A stretch of DNA of 17,011 nucleotides from an uncultured Flavobacteriales bacterium (GTDB taxonomy: Bacteria; Bacteroidota; Bacteroidia; Flavobacteriales; Weeksellaceae): NCBI GenBank assembly GCA_937876095.1, contig CALFIE010000075.1, positions 1 through 17,011 on the forward strand, given 5' to 3'. Under the pieces are notes generated by a model that was not told where the DNA came from, did no database searches, and saw only the letters and a list, made by a program, of their open reading frames with translations. The position numbers and the translations under genes are program-made. Positions 1 to 6,540 of the stretch are shown here, in pieces; the stretch's first letter is position 1, and every line of letters begins with the position of its first letter.

Positions 1-209
1 AAGAAAATTTAACATTCTCCATTTATGATCGTTACGGAACCAAATTATTTACTGGCGATAGCAAAAATAATTATAAATGGGACGGAAGATTCTTTGGCAA
101 ACAAATACAAACAGGAACTTACTGGTACTCCATTACTTGGACAGAACCAGATGGCAAAAACACTCAAGTAAAATATTCAGGCTGGATTCTTGTAAAAAAT
201 AGAGAATAA
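1..209 (+). CDS. C-terminal end of a T9SS type B sorting-domain protein (partial)
   Basis: The frame is open from base 3 and stops at 207-209, giving about 68 residues of a protein that begins outside the window. Visible elements are SIYDRYGTKLFTGD, then WDGRFFGKQ, then QTGTYWYSITW, and a tail ending GWILVKNRE. This order (I-x-D/N-R-W/Y-G near a short beta-turn, N/KWDG, tGTYWY, and a short basic end) is the pattern of the gliding-motility-associated C-terminal domain (CHU_C), the type B signal for export by the type IX secretion system of Bacteroidetes. The protein is therefore probably a large surface or secreted protein (adhesin, PKD-repeat or similar). The part that would define its function is missing. 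A terminator follows directly. Confidence 0.85.
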   Translation, partial: ENLTFSIYDRYGTKLFTGDSKNNYKWDGRFFGKQIQTGTYWYSITWTEPDGKNTQVKYSGWILVKNRE

Positions 210-233
210 TTTCACTATAAAAATTCAAATTCT

Positions 234-266
234 AAATGTCCATTATTTTTTAATGGACATTTTTTT
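234..266 (+). terminator. Rho-independent terminator after the T9SS cargo gene
   Basis: Arms AAATGTCCATTA (234-245) and TAATGGACATTT (251-262) pair perfectly across a five-T loop. The T run continues to 266. It lies 24 bases after the stop of the T9SS gene and separates it from dnaB. Confidence 0.8.
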
Positions 267-364
267 ATCAACAATGCAAAATTGGTTAAACAATTGATAT
301 GCTGTCTTTTGATTTTTTTTTAATGAATTCTTCACAATGAGCAGCTTAATTTTTTAATTAATTT

Positions 365-372
365 TATCTTTG
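365..372 (+). promoter_or_regulatory. Bacteroidetes -7 element of dnaB
   Basis: TATCTTTG matches the TAnnTTTG -7 consensus of Bacteroidetes sigma-ABfr promoters. No good -33 TTG is visible at the usual 17-23 base spacing. Only four bases separate its last G from the dnaB ATG at 377, so transcription would be expected to start at or within a base or two of the start codon. Confidence 0.6.
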
Positions 373-376
373 TTAC

Positions 377-1939
377 ATGGCACAAAAGGAAACTCTATCT
401 TCATTAATTCACGGAAACTTTGCTCGCGAACTCTCTATTTCAGATGGTAAAATACCTCCAAATGCTGTAGATTTCGAGAAATTAGTAATCGGTACTTTTT
501 TAATTGATAAAAAAGGACTCGACTATTCTATAGACCTTCTAAAGCCAGAAATCTTCTATGATCCAAGACATCAAACCATTTTCGCTGCCATCTTGAAATT
601 ATATGAGTCCAACCATCCTGTTGATTTAATGACGGTAATTCAGGAACTCAAAAAGGAAGAAAAACTTGGTTTTGCTGGTGGTGATCATTATATTATAGAT
701 CTTACAATGGGGGTTTCTAGTAGTGCGCATATAGAATATCACGTGCGTGTAATTTTAGAAAAATTTATTCTCCGTTGTCTGATTAATGTTTCTGCAAATG
801 TGATTGATAATTCTTACAAAGAATCTACCGATGTTTTTGATTTGCTAGACAAAGCGGAACAATCCTTCTTCGAAATTACCAATGGAACGATCAAAAAAGG
901 TTTTGACACGGCAAATTCTTTGGTAAAAGAAGCCATCGATAAAATTAAATCTCTGAAAGACAAAGAAGGACTTTCCGGAGTTCCTTCTGGTTTCAAAGCG
1001 GTTGATAAAGAAACTGGAGGTTGGCAAAATTCTGACCTCATCATCATAGCTGCACGTCCTGCAATGGGAAAAACAGCATTTATACTTTCTATGGCAAGAA
1101 ATATCGCCATAGAACACCAAATTCCGATGGCTCTATTTTCTTTAGAAATGGCATCGGTACAATTAATCACTCGTATGATTGCTTCTGAAACCGGAATTTC
1201 TTCAGAAAAATTGAGAAAAGGACAAATGACCGATGAAGAATGGCAACGATTATTCTCCAATGTTGCTGCGCTAGAAAGTGCACCTCTCTACATAGACGAA
1301 ACTCCTGCACTTTCGGTTTTTGATTTCAGAGCAAAGTGCAGAAGATTGGTAATGCAACATGGCGTGAAAATAATCATGGTAGATTACCTGCAACTCATGA
1401 CCGCCAATTCAGGAAACGGAAAAGGCGCCGGAAACAGAGAACAAGAAATTGCAACCATCTCTAGATCACTAAAAGCCATTGCAAAAGAACTCAATGTTCC
1501 TGTAATTGCACTTTCGCAATTATCCAGAACCGTAGAAACCAGACCAAACAAGCGTCCACAATTGTCAGATTTACGTGAATCTGGTGCAATAGAGCAAGAT
1601 GCAGACATTGTATCCTTCATATACCGACCAGAATATTACAAAATAGAACAATGGGAAGATGAAACTCCCTCTGCAAACCAAGCAGAACTCATCATCGCAA
1701 AACACAGAAACGGTTCCATTGCAGATGTACGCTTGAGTTTTATGGCGAGTTTGGCAAAATTCAGTGACCTCGATATTTTTGGTAATTACCAAAACGCCAG
1801 TTTCGGGCAAGCCAATGAACCAAGTGGTTTTGATAAACTGAAAATCTCCATAGATCCAGGTGCAGCATTCCAAACACCGAACAACAATTTGTCTGGCTCT
1901 GCTATGAATGATGATAACGATGAAGAAATGCCTTTTTAA
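377..1939 (+). CDS. dnaB: Replicative DNA helicase DnaB
   Basis: DnaB is the hexameric 5'-3' helicase that unwinds the replication fork and recruits primase. At 520 residues the protein is somewhat longer than E. coli DnaB (about 470), mostly through N- and C-terminal extensions. The N-terminal helical domain covers roughly residues 28-170 and opens with PPNAVDFEKLVIGTFLID. The RecA-like domain has Walker A ARPAMGKT (226-233), Walker B IIMVDYLQL (332-340), the QLSR segment (381-384), the DLRESGAIEQDAD arginine-finger region (398-410) and KHRNG (442-446). No intein interrupts the P-loop, a common intein site in dnaB. The last 50 residues are a low-complexity linker ending NDDNDEEMPF, an acidic tip with a terminal Pro-Phe like that of SSB. 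The ATG is placed directly after a -7 element. The next gene, rnhA, has its own promoter. Confidence 0.97.
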   Translation: MAQKETLSSLIHGNFARELSISDGKIPPNAVDFEKLVIGTFLIDKKGLDYSIDLLKPEIFYDPRHQTIFAAILKLYESNHPVDLMTVIQELKKEEKLGFAGGDHYIIDLTMGVSSSAHIEYHVRVILEKFILRCLINVSANVIDNSYKESTDVFDLLDKAEQSFFEITNGTIKKGFDTANSLVKEAIDKIKSLKDKEGLSGVPSGFKAVDKETGGWQNSDLIIIAARPAMGKTAFILSMARNIAIEHQIPMALFSLEMASVQLITRMIASETGISSEKLRKGQMTDEEWQRLFSNVAALESAPLYIDETPALSVFDFRAKCRRLVMQHGVKIIMVDYLQLMTANSGNGKGAGNREQEIATISRSLKAIAKELNVPVIALSQLSRTVETRPNKRPQLSDLRESGAIEQDADIVSFIYRPEYYKIEQWEDETPSANQAELIIAKHRNGSIADVRLSFMASLAKFSDLDIFGNYQNASFGQANEPSGFDKLKISIDPGAAFQTPNNNLSGSAMNDDNDEEMPF

Positions 1940-2077
1940 TAATTAATTGTAATTTTTTTTGAGGGATTAATTTTTCAAAAATTTCAAGCGGTTTTTTCTG
2001 TTTTTCACTAATTTATTGCCAGTAAAAAATTCTTTTTTTAAACTTTTGTACTGCTAAAAATTGCCAAATTCTTTTGC

Positions 2078-2085
2078 TACTTTTG
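2078..2085 (+). promoter_or_regulatory. -7 element of rnhA
   Basis: TACTTTTG fits TAnnTTTG and ends 14 bases before the rnhA ATG at 2100. A -33 box is not clear: CTG at 2051-2053 is the nearest weak candidate, at 24-base spacing. The 160-base gap after dnaB holds nothing else recognisable apart from A/T runs. Confidence 0.55.
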
Positions 2086-2099
2086 TGGTTTAAATTAAA

Positions 2100-2576
2100 A
2101 TGCGAATTGAAATTTACACAGACGGAGCTTGTAGCGGAAATCCCGGAAAAGGTGGATACGGAATTCTGATGCGCGTTCCCGAAAAAAATTACGAAAAAAC
2201 CTTTTCCAACGGCTATAGATTGACCACCAACAACCGAATGGAACTTCTCGCCGTAATTGTAGCCCTGGAAAATTTGAAAAACGCCGAAAACGAAGTCCAT
2301 GTTTTTACCGACAGCAAATATGTTTCTGAAGCCATCAATCAAAAATGGATTTTTGGCTGGGTAAAAAAAGGTTTTGCTAAAGTGAAAAACCCTGATTTGT
2401 GGAGACGTTTTTATCCACTTTTCAAAACTCACAACCCCACTTTTCATTGGATCAAAGGACACAACGGACATCCCGAAAACGAACTCTGCGACCAACTCGC
2501 GGTGAAAGCATCACAAGCAGAACACCTAGAAATCGACGATTTTTTTGAAAATCCAACAGAAGGAGGTTTGTTCTAA
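2100..2576 (+). CDS. rnhA: Ribonuclease HI
   Basis: This enzyme cleaves the RNA strand of RNA-DNA hybrids, removing R-loops and helping process Okazaki primers. At 158 residues it has the usual length of bacterial RNase HI. The catalytic set is complete: D8 in YTDGACSGNPG, E48 in NNRMELLAV, D71 in FTDSKYV, H124 in KGHNGHPENE and D131 in ELCDQLA. The basic protrusion is present (IFGWVKKGFAKVKNPDLWRR, 84-103). The acidic tail EIDDFFENPTEGGLF (residues 144-158) is beyond the catalytic fold. The gene lies 160 bases after dnaB with its own -7 element and is followed by a strong terminator, so it is probably transcribed alone. Confidence 0.96.
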   Translation: MRIEIYTDGACSGNPGKGGYGILMRVPEKNYEKTFSNGYRLTTNNRMELLAVIVALENLKNAENEVHVFTDSKYVSEAINQKWIFGWVKKGFAKVKNPDLWRRFYPLFKTHNPTFHWIKGHNGHPENELCDQLAVKASQAEHLEIDDFFENPTEGGLF

Positions 2577-2585
2577 ATGATAACC

Positions 2586-2638
2586 AACCCTTTCAGAGTT
2601 CTCAGCTGTATCAAAAATCAACTCTGAAAGGGTTTTTT
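2586..2638 (+). terminator. Long-arm hairpin terminator after rnhA
   Basis: AACCCTTTCAGAGTT (2586-2600) and AACTCTGAAAGGGTT (2620-2634) form a perfect 15-bp stem over a 19-base loop. T residues continue to 2638. It starts ten bases after the rnhA stop. The arms are longer and the loop larger than in a minimal terminator. Confidence 0.85.
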
Positions 2639-2671
2639 GTTTGATTTACAAATTTTTTCTACAAAATTTCT

Positions 2672-2679
2672 TACATTTG
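2672..2679 (+). promoter_or_regulatory. -7 element upstream of nadB
   Basis: TACATTTG fits TAnnTTTG. It lies 58 bases before the nadB ATG and just after the rnhA terminator, which would give a leader of about 50 bases. No -33 element is seen at normal spacing. Confidence 0.45.
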
Positions 2680-2737
2680 ATTAATGATTTCAGTATTAAA
2701 CTATGAACATTAAAACTTAAACTTTGAACTCCCAAGA

Positions 2738-4309
2738 ATGATAAAAACAGACGTCCTTGTAATCGGTTCCGGAATTTCGGGGCTTTCTTATGCCATCAAA
2801 ATTGCCGAAAAACTTCCAAATACCAAAATCACCATCGTTACCAAAGCTGAAGAAGACGAAACCAACACCAAATATGCACAAGGTGGTTTGGCAGTAGTAA
2901 CCGATCTTGACAAAGATAATTTCGGAAAACACATAGAAGACACGATGCGTGCAGGTGATGGCGAAAACAAGCGAGATGTGGTAGAAATGGTAGTGAAAGA
3001 AGGACCACATCGCTTCAAAGAAATTGTAGAATGGGGCGTAAATTTTGATCAAAAAGATGGTGAATTCCAGTTGGGTAGAGAAGGTGGACATACCGAAAAC
3101 CGAATTGTGCACCACAAAGACATTACCGGTGCCGAAATAGAACGTGCACTTTTGGCGTACTGCGACAAATCTGAAAATATTGAAATTTTAGATTATCACT
3201 ACGTGATAGATCTCATTACACAACATCACATCCCAAACAAAAATTTTGATCCAGAAAAAATCACGTGTTATGGTGCTTATGTTTTAGATCAAAAAAATAA
3301 AAAAATAAAGAAAATTACTGCAAAAACCACCTTGGTTGCAACAGGTGGAGCTGGTCATGTGTACAAAAACACCACCAATCCGAAAATTGCGACAGGAGAC
3401 GGAATTGCCTTCGTACACAGAGCTCGCGGAAAAGTGAGCAACATGCAATACATCCAGTTTCACCCAACTGCTTTGTACAGCAAATTAGATGGGATGCTTT
3501 TCTTAATTTCTGAAGCTGTGCGTGGTGATGGTGCAAAACTTCGCACCAAAAATGGGGAACCTTTCATGAAAAAATACGATGAAAGAGAAGAATTGGCTTC
3601 TAGAGACATCGTTGCAAGAGCCATTGACAACGAAATGAAAATTTCTGGCGACGAATACGTTGGTCTGGATTGTCGCGAAATGAACCACGATAAATTTGTA
3701 GAACATTTCCCTAATATTTACAAAAAATGTTTAGATGAAAGTGTAGATCCTTTCAAACAATTGATTCCTGTAGTTCCGGCTTCACACTATTTATGTGGCG
3801 GAATTGAGGTGGACAAAGAAGGACAATCCTCCATCAAAAATCTATTTGCAGTTGGCGAATGTACCAATTCTGGTTTACACGGTGCAAACAGATTAGCTTC
3901 TAATTCTTTGCTAGAAGGTTTGGTTTATGGTCACAACGCAGCTATGAAAACCGTGGATTTGCTACAGAAAGATGATTTTAATTATTTTGATTTAGAAAAT
4001 GTACCAGAATGGAACGAAGAAGGTATGAAAATGATGGACGAAATGGTTCTCATCACTTATCTCCGAAAACAATTACAAGAAATGATGAGTGATTTGGTAA
4101 GTATTGTGAGAAGCAATGAACGTCTGGAACTTGCCAAGAAAAAACAGCAGGAGATTTACGAAGCCGTAACCGAACTTTACAATTACTCTATTCTTTCGCC
4201 ACAACTTTCAGAACTTAGGAATTTAGTAAACGTTTCGTACCTCATCATCAAACAATCACTGGAAATGAAAGTGAACAAAGGTGCTTTTTATAATAAAGAT
4301 TTGGCTTGA
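2738..4309 (+). CDS. nadB: L-aspartate oxidase
   Basis: NadB is a cytoplasmic FAD flavoenzyme that oxidises L-aspartate to iminoaspartate, the first step of de novo NAD synthesis; NadA then makes quinolinate. The 523 residues match the family length. Visible features are the FAD-binding VIGSGISG (8-15), KYAQGGLA (45-52) typical of the family, HTENRIVHHKDITG (118-131), FHPTAL (241-246), SEAVRGDGAKLRT (258-270), the active-site arginine in ELASRDIVARAI (285-296), and HYLCGGI and GLHGANRLASNSLLEGL of the second FAD half. The C-terminal helical domain runs from about residue 410. No nadA lies in the window. nadC follows after an intervening nuclease gene. Confidence 0.96.
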   Translation: MIKTDVLVIGSGISGLSYAIKIAEKLPNTKITIVTKAEEDETNTKYAQGGLAVVTDLDKDNFGKHIEDTMRAGDGENKRDVVEMVVKEGPHRFKEIVEWGVNFDQKDGEFQLGREGGHTENRIVHHKDITGAEIERALLAYCDKSENIEILDYHYVIDLITQHHIPNKNFDPEKITCYGAYVLDQKNKKIKKITAKTTLVATGGAGHVYKNTTNPKIATGDGIAFVHRARGKVSNMQYIQFHPTALYSKLDGMLFLISEAVRGDGAKLRTKNGEPFMKKYDEREELASRDIVARAIDNEMKISGDEYVGLDCREMNHDKFVEHFPNIYKKCLDESVDPFKQLIPVVPASHYLCGGIEVDKEGQSSIKNLFAVGECTNSGLHGANRLASNSLLEGLVYGHNAAMKTVDLLQKDDFNYFDLENVPEWNEEGMKMMDEMVLITYLRKQLQEMMSDLVSIVRSNERLELAKKKQQEIYEAVTELYNYSILSPQLSELRNLVNVSYLIIKQSLEMKVNKGAFYNKDLA

Positions 4310-4385
4310 AATTATTAATGATGAATGATAATGGAGAATTATTTAATTAAAAATCTTAATTTTTCAGGGAAAAATAAAATAGACT

Positions 4386-5480
4386 ATGCTACAAAAGCCC
4401 GATGAAAAATACAAAAAATGGATTATAGATCTAAAATCTAAAATCCAACAAAGCCAAATAAAGGCATCAATTAAAGTAAACACTACTTTACTAGAATTGT
4501 ATTGGGAAATGGGAAAGGAAATCTGCGAACGTGATTTCGAAAATCAATATGGAACTGGTTTTTTTAGCAAATTAAGTAACGATTTGAAAAGTGAATTTCC
4601 AGAAATGAAAGGATTTTCAGAATCTAATCTTAAGTACATCAAAAGATTCTATCTTTTTTATAATCAACTATATACAAATCGTCAACAACTTGCTGACGAT
4701 TTTAAAACTGAAGACAACCCAATTCGTCAACAAGTTGTTGACGATTCTTTGCAAAAACTATTTTTTATTCCATGGGGACACCATATTCAAATAATTACAA
4801 GCTGTGAAACAATTGAAGAAGCATTTTTTTACGTCAATAAAACCATCGAAAATGGATGGAGCAGAGCTGTTTTACTCAACATGATTTCTGCAAATTTTTA
4901 CAAATCCTCAGGTAAAGCAATAACCAATTTTTCAAAAACATTACCAGAATATCAAAGTGATTTAATACAACAATCACTAAAAGACCCTTATAATTTTGAT
5001 TTTTTAACCATTTCTGAAAACTTCAAAGAACGGGAACTAGAAAAAGCATTGGTTGATAATATTCAGAAATTTTTAATTGAATTAGGAAGTGGTTTTGCAT
5101 TTGTTGGTAAACAATTTGAAATTAAAGTTTCTGATAAATCCTATTACATTGATTTACTATTTTATCATATCAAATTGAAATGTTATGTGGTTATTGAGTT
5201 GAAAACAGAAAACTTCGAACCAGAACACGCCGGGAAACTCAATTTCTATGTTACTACCATAGACAAACAGCTACGTGATGAAAACGACAATGCAACTATT
5301 GGTTTAATTATTTGTAAAACAAAAGATGAAATAATTGCAGAATATTCATTAACTGATTTGCACAAACCTCTAGGAATTTCTTCTTACGAACTCAAGAAAA
5401 TTTTACCCGAAAATTTCAAATCTCACCTACCTTCAATTGAAGAAGTGGAAGAAGAGCTAAAAAATCGTCAGCAACTTTAA
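4386..5480 (+). CDS. YhcG-type (DUF1016) PDDEXK nuclease family protein
   Basis: The 364 residues have the two-part structure of the YhcG family. An N-terminal helical DUF1016 domain covers about 10-95 (LLELYWEMGKEI, GTGFFSKLSNDLKSEFPEMKGFS, LKYIKRFY), followed by the IPWGHH segment (128-133). The C-terminal PDDEXK-like nuclease domain covers about 215-335, with D256 in YYIDLLFYH and E271-x-K273 in VIELK. The metal-binding residues are therefore present and the enzyme looks intact. The biological role of this family is not firmly settled; recombination, phage or mobile DNA metabolism have been suggested. The gene sits 76 bases after nadB and 21 bases before nadC, same strand, splitting two genes of one pathway. 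Its inter-domain linker (about 97-120) is encoded by palindromic DNA repeats, and the last codons (NRQQL) repeat part of that unit. Confidence 0.88.
   Translation: MLQKPDEKYKKWIIDLKSKIQQSQIKASIKVNTTLLELYWEMGKEICERDFENQYGTGFFSKLSNDLKSEFPEMKGFSESNLKYIKRFYLFYNQLYTNRQQLADDFKTEDNPIRQQVVDDSLQKLFFIPWGHHIQIITSCETIEEAFFYVNKTIENGWSRAVLLNMISANFYKSSGKAITNFSKTLPEYQSDLIQQSLKDPYNFDFLTISENFKERELEKALVDNIQKFLIELGSGFAFVGKQFEIKVSDKSYYIDLLFYHIKLKCYVVIELKTENFEPEHAGKLNFYVTTIDKQLRDENDNATIGLIICKTKDEIIAEYSLTDLHKPLGISSYELKKILPENFKSHLPSIEEVEEELKNRQQL
4676..4744. repeat. Two palindromes inside the yhcG linker
   Basis: Palindrome A (4676-4702) has 13-base arms AAATCGTCAACAA and TTGCTGACGATTT around a single C, with one mismatch. 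Palindrome B (4724-4744) has perfect 10-base arms TCGTCAACAA and TTGTTGACGA around a single G. The two are offset by exactly 45 bases, encode RQQLADD and RQQVVDD, and lie just before the codons for the conserved PWGHH motif. Confidence 0.85.
5462..5477 (+). repeat. Half-palindrome copy at the 3' end of yhcG
   Basis: AAATCGTCAGCAACTT matches 4676-4691 at 15 of 16 bases and is the exact inverse of the right arm of palindrome A over the bases AAATCGTCAGCAA. It supplies the final NRQQL codons and abuts the stop codon (5478-5480). The right half of the palindrome is absent here. Confidence 0.7.
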
Positions 5481-5501
5481 CAAAATAGATAATAAAAAAA
5501 C

Positions 5502-6374
5502 ATGAAACGACCTTGGTACGTAACCGATAAAAATCTGAAAACTTTCATAAAGAACGCTCTAGAAGAAGACATACAAGATGGAGACCACTCCACACTTTCG
5601 ACCATTCCCAAAAACTTGGAACAAAGCGCCAAATTGTTGGTAAAAGAGGATTGTATTCTGGCAGGAGTTGAATTGGCAGAAATCATTTTCAAAAAATTTG
5701 ATAAAAATTTGAAAGTAGAAGTTTTTATTAAAGATGGTGAAACTGCAAAAGTTGGTGATATTGCATTCATCGTCACAGGAAATGCACGTTCTATACTTTC
5801 TACCGAAAGATTGGTACTGAATTGTATGCAGAGAATGAGTGGAATTGCTACGTTAACCAATGATTGGGACTCAAGATTGATTGGTACCAAAACCAAGCTT
5901 TTAGATACCAGAAAAACCACCCCAAATTTCAGAATTTGCGAAAAATGGGCAGTTGCAATTGGTGGTGGAACCAATCACCGATATGGTTTGTATGATATGA
6001 TTATGCTGAAAGACAATCATATAGATTACAACGGTAGTATTACCAATGCCGTGAAAATGACTCAAGAATACCTCAAAAAAAATAAACTAAAAGTAAAAGT
6101 AGAAGTAGAAACCCGAAATCTTACCGAAGTAGAAGAAGCCACAAAACTAGCAGGAAAAGGTATTGATAGAATTATGCTGGATAATATGGATGTGGAGACA
6201 ATGACCAAAGCCGTGAAAATAATAGCAGGAAAATGTGAAACCGAAGCTTCTGGTGGAATTACACGAGATAAACTCTACGAAATCGCAAAAACAGGAGTCA
6301 CTTATATTTCTGCAGGTGCACTTACACACTCTGCAAACAATATTGATCTGAGCTTGAAAGCTTTAAAAAAATAA
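5502..6374 (+). CDS. nadC: Nicotinate-nucleotide pyrophosphorylase (quinolinate phosphoribosyltransferase)
   Basis: NadC condenses quinolinate with PRPP, releasing CO2 and pyrophosphate, to give nicotinate mononucleotide. The 290 residues are typical. Family signatures are EEDIQDGDHST (21-31), ERLVLNCMQRMSGIAT (102-117) with PRPP and quinolinate contacts, the DTRKTTPNFR loop (135-144), GGGTNHRYGLYDMIMLKDNHI (154-174), EVETRNLTEVEEA (201-213), RIMLDNMD (223-230), EASGGI (248-253) and YISAGALTHS (268-277). All key basic and acidic residues of these motifs are present. It probably shares a transcript with nadB through the intervening nuclease gene, since no -7 element is obvious in the 21-base gap before it. 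Confidence 0.97.
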   Translation: MKRPWYVTDKNLKTFIKNALEEDIQDGDHSTLSTIPKNLEQSAKLLVKEDCILAGVELAEIIFKKFDKNLKVEVFIKDGETAKVGDIAFIVTGNARSILSTERLVLNCMQRMSGIATLTNDWDSRLIGTKTKLLDTRKTTPNFRICEKWAVAIGGGTNHRYGLYDMIMLKDNHIDYNGSITNAVKMTQEYLKKNKLKVKVEVETRNLTEVEEATKLAGKGIDRIMLDNMDVETMTKAVKIIAGKCETEASGGITRDKLYEIAKTGVTYISAGALTHSANNIDLSLKALKK

Positions 6375-6468
6375 CCACAAAAAACAACGTTTTCACGCTT
6401 GGTTTTGTTTTTATCAAAATAAAAAAAGTGACTATTGTGGAAAAAAAAAATGAGGAAATTATTACAAT

Positions 6469-6484
6469 ATTAACAAATGTTAAT
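6469..6484. promoter_or_regulatory. Palindrome at the -33 region of the TonB receptor gene
   Basis: ATTAACA and TGTTAAT form a perfect 7-bp inverted repeat around AA. It ends 21 bases before a weak -7-like element, so it sits where a -33 box is expected and could be an operator. It could also be chance in A/T-rich DNA. No regulator can be assigned. Confidence 0.4.
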
Positions 6485-6505
6485 TTTCGTTAAAAAAATA
6501 AGTAG

Positions 6506-6513
6506 TATTTTCG
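6506..6513 (+). promoter_or_regulatory. Probable -7 element of the TonB receptor gene
   Basis: TATTTTCG differs from TAnnTTTG at one position and lies 27 bases before the ATG at 6541. Its spacing from the palindrome at 6469-6484 suits a regulated promoter. Confidence 0.4.
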
Positions 6514-6540
6514 CAAAAATATTTCAAAATTATTTAAAAT

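Noticed and set aside
1940..2077. Terminator or small RNA between dnaB and rnhA.
   Set aside because: Only A/T runs are present; no GC-containing stem or conserved RNA shape is visible.
2013..2495. 160-residue minus-strand open frame across rnhA.
   Set aside because: It lies opposite rnhA, whose catalytic motifs are complete, and its own translation shows no recognisable domain.
4310..4385. Insertion-sequence ends or target-site duplication around the nuclease gene.
   Set aside because: I found no terminal inverted repeats or matching short duplications at the two junctions, and no transposase is present.
4676..4744. CRISPR-like or tandem repeat array in yhcG.
   Set aside because: There are only two units, each a palindrome within an intact coding frame, with no constant spacer architecture and no cas genes.
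6375..6470. Possible terminator after nadC (CCACAA and TTGTGG, and A- and T-rich blocks with GTTTTG).
   Set aside because: The arms are only six bases, about 55 bases apart, and the nearer pairings are broken by mismatches. I could not draw a convincing stem with a T run.
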